Source: Natronococcus roseus
Lineage (GTDB): Archaea; Halobacteriota; Halobacteria; Halobacteriales; Natrialbaceae
NCBI RefSeq assembly: GCF_043677095.1
Contig: NZ_JBHLJR010000004.1
Span: 248,001-312,000, forward strand
Direction of reading: 5' to 3'
DNA length: 64,000 bases
The translations under genes and the position numbers were made by a program. The notes beneath the pieces were generated by a model. It was not told the origin of the DNA, did not search any database, and was given only the letters and a program-made list of their open reading frames with translations. This document shows positions 58,104 to 64,000 of the stretch, piece by piece. Position 1 is the first letter of the stretch. Each line of letters starts with the position of its first letter.

Positions 58104-59287
58104 GCGGGGAGCCCGAACTCGCCGTGGGCGCGGACGCGTTCACCGAGCGCGGCCGGGACCTCGAGGTGGCCGTCGTCGGCGCGGGCGCGATCGGCGCGAC
58201 CGCGGCCTACGACCTGGCCCGGGAGGGCGCCGACGTGACGCTGTACGACCGCGGGACGATCGCGAGCGGCTCGAGCGGGCGCGCGGCGGGGGTCTGTTAC
58301 GACGCCTTCGCCGATCCGCTGGACGCCGAGATCGGCGGCGACGCGATCGAGCGCTTTCGAGATCTGTCGGGCGACGACACGTTCCCGTTCGTCGAGTGTC
58401 CCTACGTCTGGCTCGCTCGGGAGGGCGACGAGCGAAACGCCGAGGCGCTTCGCGACCAGATCACGCGGATGCAGGAGAACGGAACGATCGCGCTCGAGGT
58501 CGACGGCGACGAGCTCGCCGAACGGTTTCGGGCGCTTCGTACGGACGACGTCGCGGTCGCGGGGATCGCCGGTGCCGCGGGCTACACCGACCCGGCGACG
58601 TACACGGCCTGTCTCGCGGCGGCCGCCGATGGGGCGGGCGCGACGCTGCGTCCGGAGACGCCGGTTCGGGTTCGGACCGATCCCGCCCGCGTCGTGCACG
58701 ATGCGGACGGGAGCACCCACGAGGTCGACGCCGTGCTCGTCGCCGCGGGGGCGCATACGAAGGGAGTGCTCGCCGATACGGGGATCGCGATCGCGATGAA
58801 GCCCTACCGCGTGCAGGCGCTGGTCGCGGACTGCGAGCTCGCCGAGCCGATGTGTTACGACGCCACCGGGGAGTTCTACCTGCGGCCCCACGCCGACGGC
58901 GTGCTGGCGGGCGACGGCACCGAGTACGTCGAGGCCGACCCCGACGACTACGATCGCGACGCCTCGTCGGGGTTCGTGACGGACTTACTCGAGCGCGTCG
59001 ACCACCGCGTTTCGGGGATCCACCTCGACCCCGACGACGTCGTGCGAGCCTGGGCCGGGCTGTGTACGTCGACGCCTGATCGGGACCCGCTGGTGGGCGA
59101 ACTCGAGGACGGGCTGTACGTCGCCACCGGGTTCCAGGGCCACGGGTTCATGCGCGCGCCAGCGATCGGCGAACGGATCGCCGATCAGGTACTCGGCGGC
59201 GAGGGGATCGAGCCCTTCGATCCGACCCGCTTCGACGGCGATGAGGCGTTCGACGTCGTCGAGGGGATGACGATTCGGGAGAACTAG
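58100..59287 (+). CDS. FAD-dependent amine/amino-acid oxidoreductase (DAO family)
   Basis: A 395-aa flavoprotein of the D-amino acid/sarcosine oxidase fold. The N-terminal FAD motif is VVGAGAIGATAAYDLAREGADVTLYDRG near residue 28, followed by SGSSGRAAGVCYD. The substrate-binding C-terminal part has WAGLCTSTPDRDPLVG near 315 and GFQGHGFMRAPAIG near 342. The product would be an imine or aldehyde plus reduced flavin. It is cotranscribed with the creatininase gene, which is suggestive of a creatinine/sarcosine-like route but does not prove it. It is convergent with hsp20. Confidence 0.88.
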   Translation: MSGEPELAVGADAFTERGRDLEVAVVGAGAIGATAAYDLAREGADVTLYDRGTIASGSSGRAAGVCYDAFADPLDAEIGGDAIERFRDLSGDDTFPFVECPYVWLAREGDERNAEALRDQITRMQENGTIALEVDGDELAERFRALRTDDVAVAGIAGAAGYTDPATYTACLAAAADGAGATLRPETPVRVRTDPARVVHDADGSTHEVDAVLVAAGAHTKGVLADTGIAIAMKPYRVQALVADCELAEPMCYDATGEFYLRPHADGVLAGDGTEYVEADPDDYDRDASSGFVTDLLERVDHRVSGIHLDPDDVVRAWAGLCTSTPDRDPLVGELEDGLYVATGFQGHGFMRAPAIGERIADQVLGGEGIEPFDPTRFDGDEAFDVVEGMTIREN

Positions 59288-59754
59288 TCGTCGATCGGGA
59301 TCTCGTTGGTCCCGGGTTCGGTATCGCTCGGGTCATTCGGCGCCGACCGACTCTCGAGAGACGGCTCGCCGTCGACCGCCGAGCGCTTCGGAATCTCGAT
59401 CCGCAGGGCGCCCGACTCCGAGAGCGTGGCCGTCCCCGCGTCGGGTTCGACGAGCGCGTCGCCGGGGAGTTCGGCCTCGCCCTCGAGTTCCATCCCGCGG
59501 CCGGGAAAGCGCATCTCGTAGCCGTCGTGGAACTGCCGGAACCGGTCGATCTTGACCGTGACCGTTCCCTCGAGATACCGAACCTGGATGTCGTCGGGGC
59601 CGGCACCGGGGGCGTCGAAGACGACGAGGTAACCGGTCTCGTTCTCGAGGACGTCGACCGCCAGGGGGCGGTGGCGCTGTACGCGCCCGTTGGCGCGGCC
59701 GATCTGGCGGTAGAGGGCGGCGCCGACCGCGTCCGCGAGACTCGCGAGGCTCAT
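59284..59754 (-). CDS. Hsp20/alpha-crystallin family chaperone
   Basis: A 156-aa small heat-shock-like protein. The alpha-crystallin domain covers about residues 30-120 (LAVDVLENETGYLVVFDAPG, VTVKIDRFRQF, then a final strand GALRIEIPKRSA). The C-terminal tail is acidic and ends TNEIPIDD, and an I-x-I-type motif (IEIP and IPI) could bind the chaperone groove. It prevents aggregation of unfolded proteins. It overlaps the end of the FAD oxidoreductase gene by 4 bp on the opposite strand. Confidence 0.84.
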   Translation of the reverse strand: MSLASLADAVGAALYRQIGRANGRVQRHRPLAVDVLENETGYLVVFDAPGAGPDDIQVRYLEGTVTVKIDRFRQFHDGYEMRFPGRGMELEGEAELPGDALVEPDAGTATLSESGALRIEIPKRSAVDGEPSLESRSAPNDPSDTEPGTNEIPIDD

Positions 59755-59903
59755 CGGGGATCAACCCCGCGGGGCGAACGCAGCCGACCCGAGCACGACG
59801 ACCGAGGGATCCTGATCATGGTCAGATTCGAACGGTACGCTCGGCTCGTTCTTAGTGATTGTGGCGCGGAAACTACGGGCTTGTACGGCGTTTCTGGAAG
59901 AGA

Positions 59904-60062
59904 CTACAGCTCGACCGGTTTCAGACAGTCGGTGCCGCCACAGACCGGACAGGACAGCGCCGAGACGTCGAAGTCGTCGGGAACGTCGTACGTGTAGTGG
60001 TTCTCGAAGAGGTCGAGAAAGCAGTCCTCGGCGGTACAGACGATCTCCTCGGTTGGTGGCAT
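59904..60062 (-). CDS. small zinc-ribbon protein, DUF7559-like
   Basis: A 52-aa protein starting MPPTEEIVCTAEDCFLDLF. Cysteines form C-x4-C and C-x2-C-x4-C pairs (IVCTAEDC and LSCPVCGGTDC), so a zinc ribbon is likely. It resembles a small haloarchaeal family (DUF7559, from memory). ATG 60062 was preferred to an upstream ATG at 60092 because the conserved part starts there. It may bind nucleic acid. Confidence 0.72.
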   Translation of the reverse strand: MPPTEEIVCTAEDCFLDLFENHYTYDVPDDFDVSALSCPVCGGTDCLKPVEL

Positions 60063-60284
60063 ACACGGTAGTAGCGTCACGACGACCATCAACGTCGGGG
60101 TTACGGCACGCTCCGATCGAATCGGTCGGATCGCCTACGGCGGAGTCGACCCTCGAGCGAGCCGTCGACGTCGGCCGACCGACCAGTTCAGGGTTTCACC
60201 CTCTCGTCCGTTCACCGCCGGGCGGGACTGAAAGGGTCGACGCGGCGGACCACGTCCGGCGCGTCGGGGATTTCGTGTAGTCAC

Positions 60285-60292
60285 CGTTTTAC
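60285..60292 (+). promoter_or_regulatory. TATA-like element for the radical SAM gene
   Basis: GTTTTACC is centred about 27 bp before ATG 60316, suitable for a leaderless transcript. Confidence 0.5.
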
Positions 60293-60315
60293 CGCTCGAG
60301 GCGCTACCTGGCGCC

Positions 60316-62070
60316 ATGACTGACCCCGAGACGCTGTCGGTGACGATCGTCGACGGCTACGTCGACGAGCCCGCTCACTTCGGGGTGCCGCCGTACATCT
60401 CGACGTACCCCCGCTACACCGCGGGAGCGCTCGTCGACGCGGACGTTCCCCGCGAGAAGATCACGTACCACACGATCGACGGCCTGCGCGACGAGCCCGA
60501 CCGGTGGCGCGACGTCGACGAGGCCGACCTCCTGATCTATCTGGGTGGGATGACCGTCCCCGGCAAGTACGTCGGCGGCACGCCCGCCGAACCCGACGAG
60601 GTTCGCAAGCTCGCCTGGACCGCAAGCGGCACGAGTCTAATGGGTGGTCCCGTGAAGTTCGGCGTCGGCGACGAGAACGCCGGTGCCACGGAGACCGAGC
60701 GCCAGGACCTGGACTTCGATTTCGTCGCGAAAGGCGACGTCGAGGCCGCCGTCCACGACCTGGTCGAGAGCGGGCTCGAGGGCTTTAACAACCGGATGCG
60801 CGACGTCGACGAGGTCTCGCGGTGGGCCCAGGAGGGCGCCTTCATCGTCGAGCAACACCCGAATCATCCCGACTACCTCATCGCCGAGCTCGAGACCTCG
60901 CGGGGCTGTGCCTACCGGTGTTCGTTCTGTACCGAGCCCCTCTACGGGAATCCGACGTTCCGCCCGCCGCCGTCGGTCGTCGGCGAGGTCGACGCCCTCT
61001 CCGATCTGGGCGTCAGACACTTCCGTATCGGCCGCCAGGCAGACATCCTCGCCTACGGTGGCGACGGCGAGGCGCCCAACCCCGACGCCCTGCGCTCGCT
61101 GTACGGCGGGATCCGCGAGGTCGCGCCCGACCTCGAGACGCTGCATCTGGACAACATGAACCCCATCACGATCGTCGAGTGGCCCGAAAAGAGTCGGGAG
61201 GGGATCCGGATCATCGCCGAGCACAACACCCCAGGCGACACCGCGGCGTTCGGGCTCGAGTCCGCCGATCCGCTGGTCCAGGAGGAGAACAACCTCAACG
61301 TCACCGCCGAGGAGTGCTTCGAGGCGGTCAAGATCGTCAACGAGGAAGCAGGGTGGCGCCCGGGAGGGCCGGACGATCCGAGGCCCTCCGAACGCGCGAA
61401 CGGCGCGGCCGCGAGCGCGGGCAAGGACGCACCGATCCGTCTCCCCAAGCTCCTGCCCGGGATCAACCTCTTACACGGCCTCAAGGGCGAACGCGAGGAG
61501 ACCTACGAGCGCAACCTCGAGTTTCTCCATCGGGTGTACGACGAGGGGTACATGCTCCGGCGGGTGAACATCCGGCAGGTGATGTCGTTCGACGGGACCG
61601 ACATGTCCGAGACGGGCGCCGAGATCGCAAACGAGCACAAGAAGCTCTTCAAGCGCTACAAGACGCAAGTACGGGAAGAGATCGATAACCCAATGCTTGC
61701 CCGCGTCGCCCCGCTCGGAACCGTCCTGCCGGACGTCCACCTCGAGTACCACCAGGACGGGAAGACGTTCGGCCGTCAGCTGGGAACCTACCCGCTGCTG
61801 GTCGGCATCCCGGGCGAGCGCCCGCTCGGAGAGACGACCGACGTCGCCGTCGTCGACCACGGCTACCGATCGGTGACCGGCGTGCCGTATCCGCTGGATC
61901 TCAACGAGGCGTCGATGGACGAGCTGACGACCATCCCCGGTATCGGGAGTTCGACTGCAGGAAACATCGTCGTCAACCGGCCCTACGACTCGGTCGCCGA
62001 CGCCGAGTTCGGCGGCGAGGTCGATCTCGAGGGGTTCGCGACGATCCGGCCGCTCGAGCGCGCCGACTGA
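60316..62070 (+). CDS. radical SAM protein with C-terminal helix-hairpin-helix domain
   Basis: A 584-aa protein. An N-terminal Rossmann-like domain (about residues 1-180) precedes the radical-SAM cluster motif SRGCAYRCSFC (C-x3-C-x2-C, near residue 197). The TIM-barrel core extends to about 480. A C-terminal helix-hairpin-helix module (LNEASMDELTTIPGIGSSTAGNIV) resembles ComEA-type DNA-binding HhH. The archaeal family (COG1031) has no known substrate. Binding of nucleic acid by the HhH domain is inferred. The neighbouring TRAM gene also suggests an RNA connection. Confidence 0.85.
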   Translation: MTDPETLSVTIVDGYVDEPAHFGVPPYISTYPRYTAGALVDADVPREKITYHTIDGLRDEPDRWRDVDEADLLIYLGGMTVPGKYVGGTPAEPDEVRKLAWTASGTSLMGGPVKFGVGDENAGATETERQDLDFDFVAKGDVEAAVHDLVESGLEGFNNRMRDVDEVSRWAQEGAFIVEQHPNHPDYLIAELETSRGCAYRCSFCTEPLYGNPTFRPPPSVVGEVDALSDLGVRHFRIGRQADILAYGGDGEAPNPDALRSLYGGIREVAPDLETLHLDNMNPITIVEWPEKSREGIRIIAEHNTPGDTAAFGLESADPLVQEENNLNVTAEECFEAVKIVNEEAGWRPGGPDDPRPSERANGAAASAGKDAPIRLPKLLPGINLLHGLKGEREETYERNLEFLHRVYDEGYMLRRVNIRQVMSFDGTDMSETGAEIANEHKKLFKRYKTQVREEIDNPMLARVAPLGTVLPDVHLEYHQDGKTFGRQLGTYPLLVGIPGERPLGETTDVAVVDHGYRSVTGVPYPLDLNEASMDELTTIPGIGSSTAGNIVVNRPYDSVADAEFGGEVDLEGFATIRPLERAD

Positions 62071-62169
62071 CGGGCGCGTGGCGCTCCCGCGAGTGCCACG
62101 GCACACCACGGTAGTCGTTCGGTAGTTCTATTACGGTTGGCACGCAGAGTCAAAGTCGAGGGTCTACCT

Positions 62170-62577
62170 GTGGAAATATCTGAAAAACTGCTGTGTTTGT
62201 TCAGTACGGAAGTCTCGGAGGAAGAGGATCGGTACGTCATCGAGGTGCCCCGACAGGAGGTCGAAACCGGCGACATCGACGCCGGTGACGTCTATCGTGT
62301 CGCGCTCATCTCTCGTGATGAAGCAACCGAGGAGTCGTCCGCATCGACGCCCCAGCCCAAGACCGCGCCGTCGGAACCGCAGCCGCCGGTCGACGTCAAC
62401 GAGACTCGATACGTCGAGATCGAGGACATCGGCAAGCAGGGCGACGGGATCGCTCGCGTCGAGCGAGGCTACGTGATCATCGTTCCTGGCGCCGACGTCG
62501 GCGAGCGCGTCAAGGTCGAGATCACCGAGGTCAAGTCGAACTTCGCGGTCGGCGAGATTATCGAGGACACGTTCTAG
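62170..62577 (+). CDS. TRAM domain protein
   Basis: A 135-aa protein. It starts at GTG 62170 (MEISEKLLCLFSTEV in the family reading), with a leading domain of about 55 residues, an Ala/Pro/Ser linker, and a TRAM domain (VNETRYVEIEDIGKQGDGIARVERGYVIIVPGADVGERV). TRAM binds RNA, often tRNA. A TTG at 62137 would give a longer form, but an AT-rich TTCTATTACGG element at 62126-62136 implies a transcript start downstream of it, so I chose GTG 62170. It is 99 bp from the radical SAM gene. Confidence 0.83.
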   Translation: MEISEKLLCLFSTEVSEEEDRYVIEVPRQEVETGDIDAGDVYRVALISRDEATEESSASTPQPKTAPSEPQPPVDVNETRYVEIEDIGKQGDGIARVERGYVIIVPGADVGERVKVEITEVKSNFAVGEIIEDTF

Positions 62578-62647
62578 AAACCCGTTACCGAGGGTATCTC
62601 GATCGGGCTTCGGCTGGTCGCGTGGTGACTCTATCGCCACGCCGGCC

Positions 62648-62672
62648 GGCTGCGGGTCGTCGGTCCGCAGCC
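62648..62672. terminator. hairpin downstream of the TRAM gene
   Basis: GGCTGCGG (62648-62655), a 9-nt loop and CCGCAGCC (62665-62672) form a perfect 8-bp stem about 70 bp after the TRAM stop codon. It sits between convergent genes, so it may end one or both transcripts. Confidence 0.35.
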
Positions 62673-62819
62673 CGCTCGACCCCCGGCAGATACGCCGACG
62701 AGAACCGCCGGGAGCGCTCGCTCTCTCGGTTCCCGTTCGATCGGAATTCGAGAGAAACACGCTAGGCGCACGGGCTCCCGATATTCGGGTCTCTGACGAA
62801 ATCGTGTTCCTCGTGATCT

Positions 62820-63584
62820 CTACTCCGGAATCGTCTCCCGAAACGTCTCCGGGTCGTCGTGGAAGCAGTCGCCGACGACGACGGCGTCCGCGCCGGCCTC
62901 GAGGATCTCGCTCGCTTTTTCGGAACTGTCGATCCCACCGCCGTAGAACAGCGCCGTCTCCTCGAGATATCGCGCGGCGGCCTCAACATCGTCGGGACCG
63001 CCGTAGGTGCCCGAGTACTCGACGTAGAAGATCGGGAAGTCGTAGAACGCCTCCGTCGCGAGGGCCGCGCCCGCGACCTCCTCGGGACAGTAGGCCGTCT
63101 CGACGCCCGAAACCGCCGCGGCCGTCGACTCGAGGTGTTGGACGACGTACCCCTCGCCGACGAGCTTGTCCGCGAGTTCAGCGACCACCTCGACGCCCTT
63201 CGAGGCGATCAGGTCGCCGACGAGAGGAACGCTCGAGCCGAGCAGTTCGTCGGGTTTCTGTCCGACCTCGGTGAACAGCTCGACGTGCTTGCCGACGAAG
63301 TGGTCCCGGTCGCCGTTGTAGACGGCGGGGATCGAGACGGCGTCGGCCGCCTCGATGGTCTCCCGGGAGACGTGGCTCGAGCTGTACGGCTCCTGAAAGA
63401 CAGGAATCTCCGAGAAGACGTCCGTGACCCGTTCGATCGCCTCGAGGCTGTTCGACTCGGTGACGCCGTCGGAGCCGCCGACGAGCACCAGATCGGTCCC
63501 CTCGAGGACGCCGAGATCCGACGGCAGGGATTTCGCCGGATCGACCTTCGTAACGTGGGTGATCGCGTCCCAATCGACGTTCAT
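62820..63584 (-). CDS. geranylgeranylglyceryl phosphate synthase
   Basis: A 254-aa prenyltransferase that joins glycerol-1-phosphate to geranylgeranyl diphosphate, the first committed step of archaeal ether lipid synthesis. THVTKVDPAKSLPSD near the start holds Asp for Mg. DLVLVGGSDGVTESNS, FYVEYSGTYGGP near residue 185 and LFYGGGIDSSEKA near 210 with GDCFHDDP are typical of the TIM-barrel GGGPS family. It matches the reductase-type flavoprotein at 26987, which acts later in lipid or isoprenoid saturation. It is followed by a partial gene on the same strand. Confidence 0.9.
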   Translation of the reverse strand: MNVDWDAITHVTKVDPAKSLPSDLGVLEGTDLVLVGGSDGVTESNSLEAIERVTDVFSEIPVFQEPYSSSHVSRETIEAADAVSIPAVYNGDRDHFVGKHVELFTEVGQKPDELLGSSVPLVGDLIASKGVEVVAELADKLVGEGYVVQHLESTAAAVSGVETAYCPEEVAGAALATEAFYDFPIFYVEYSGTYGGPDDVEAAARYLEETALFYGGGIDSSEKASEILEAGADAVVVGDCFHDDPETFRETIPE

Positions 63585-63653
63585 GCGGACGGATCCAGCG
63601 GTCGCAGGAAATTCCTGTCGGTTCGACTCGATCGGTGCCCGGAAACGAGTCGG

Positions 63654-64000
63654 CTACTCCTCGAGCGGGGTTCCGTCGATCCGCTTCGGGCCCTCGGAGT
63701 CGTGGACGACGACCTCGCCCGGCTCCCGATCCGCGGGCTCGTACTCGTCCCGGACGCCGATCGCCTCCTCGAGTTCCCGGACCGCGCGCTCCTTCAGCGC
63801 GCGGGCGAGTTCCTCCGCGTCCTCGCGGGAGATGTCCCGGCCCAGCCCCTCGCACTCGTGGGCGCGGAGGACGCCCGTCTCGTTCTCGTCGTCGGCTTCT
63901 CCCCGTTCGGGGAGCGAAACGCTGTCGACGGCCTCGCCCATCGGCTGGCTCGTTCCCGCAAGCCCGACGCTGAAGGGGTAGGTGCGACAGATCAGCGGTC
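63654..64000 (-). CDS. C-terminal part of an unidentified protein, runs off the window
   Basis: The frame ends with a stop codon at 63654 and is open to the right edge. An ATG at 63941 would give 95 aa, but the residues before it are also coding-like (PLICRTYPFSVGLAGTSQPMG), so the gene is longer and truncated by the window. The visible part includes EADDENETGVLRAHECEGLGRDISREDAEELARAL, an acidic helical end and VVVHDSEGPKRIDGTPLEE. I do not recognise the family. It is upstream of GGGP synthase on the same strand, 69 bp away, and may share its operon. Confidence 0.6.
   Translation of the reverse strand, partial: PLICRTYPFSVGLAGTSQPMGEAVDSVSLPERGEADDENETGVLRAHECEGLGRDISREDAEELARALKERAVRELEEAIGVRDEYEPADREPGEVVVHDSEGPKRIDGTPLEE

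Noticed and set aside
1..64000. Mobile elements, integrase or attachment sites
   Set aside because: I saw no transposase, integrase, terminal inverted repeats or target-site duplications; the interspersed GAGCGA sequences carry no gene.

Overview
This window is chromosomal DNA from a haloarchaeon (class Halobacteria). The evidence is high GC throughout, very acidic proteins, TATA boxes about 27 bp upstream of start codons that imply leaderless mRNAs, FtsZ, a DtdA-type D-aminoacyl-tRNA deacylase, archaeal NAC, transcription factor S, GGGP synthase, bacterio-opsin-activator-type regulators, and many haloarchaea-only DUF families. Carriage of the paaABC phenylacetyl-CoA epoxidase genes would fit a metabolically versatile Natrialbales-type organism, but that placement is inference. 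I saw no rRNA, tRNA, CRISPR array, insertion sequence or prophage. Both window edges cut genes: a thiolase C-terminus on the left and an unidentified protein on the right.

Region by region. 1-7903 is an aromatic/acyl-CoA catabolic block: a thiolase tail, an HMG-CoA-synthase-like/DUF35 fusion overlapping a second thiolase, a divergent phenylacetate-CoA ligase (paaK), a PaaI thioesterase, paaABC and an enoyl-CoA hydratase. 7904-8408 is an AT-richer gap. 8409-10929 holds the start of the lysine/diaminopimelate operon (dapA-dapB-dapD, all overlapping by ATGA). 11266-15788 is housekeeping: HtpX, a NYN protein, a previously hidden 57-aa membrane protein, PUA protein, NAC, TrmI, TFS and a DUF5789 protein. 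15903-28841 holds an MFS transporter, DUF5797, a DUF5787 protein with nuclease-like and cysteine-cluster features, an Ap4A-type Nudix protein, an S10 paralogue, an M20 peptidase, an M48 peptidase, a Tat-exported gamma-glutamyltransferase, a DUF4397/blue-copper protein, and a geranylgeranyl-reductase-family flavoprotein next to a 2Fe-2S ferredoxin.

29221-38612 contains ftsZ1, dtdA, a Nudix protein, a CaCA exchanger, aroE, an acidic helix-hairpin-helix protein and a tightly overlapping pabB-pabA-pabC trio. 38673-43539 mixes small membrane, Rieske and regulatory genes with a sugar nucleotidyltransferase. 43560-51975 contains Dph6, a DUF373 membrane protein, SppA, an ATP-grasp ligase, a coiled-coil protein and regulators. 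52039-56608 has a membrane DHH phosphoesterase, a GT81-like glycosyltransferase and a CoA-diphosphatase Nudix. 57339-64000 has a creatininase/FAD-oxidoreductase pair, Hsp20, a radical-SAM/HhH protein, a TRAM protein and GGGP synthase.

The most interesting signals are: an HMG-CoA-synthase homologue whose three expected catalytic positions all look substituted; a probable leaderless 7-codon uORF plus a hairpin abutting the paaA start; DUF5787 as a candidate Fe-S PD-(D/E)XK nuclease; a GAGCGA-rich intergenic repeat that has become the N-terminus of PabA; and a PabB that carries Ala where E. coli PabB has its catalytic Lys. All identifications are from reading the sequence and from memory of protein families. 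No database search was run.
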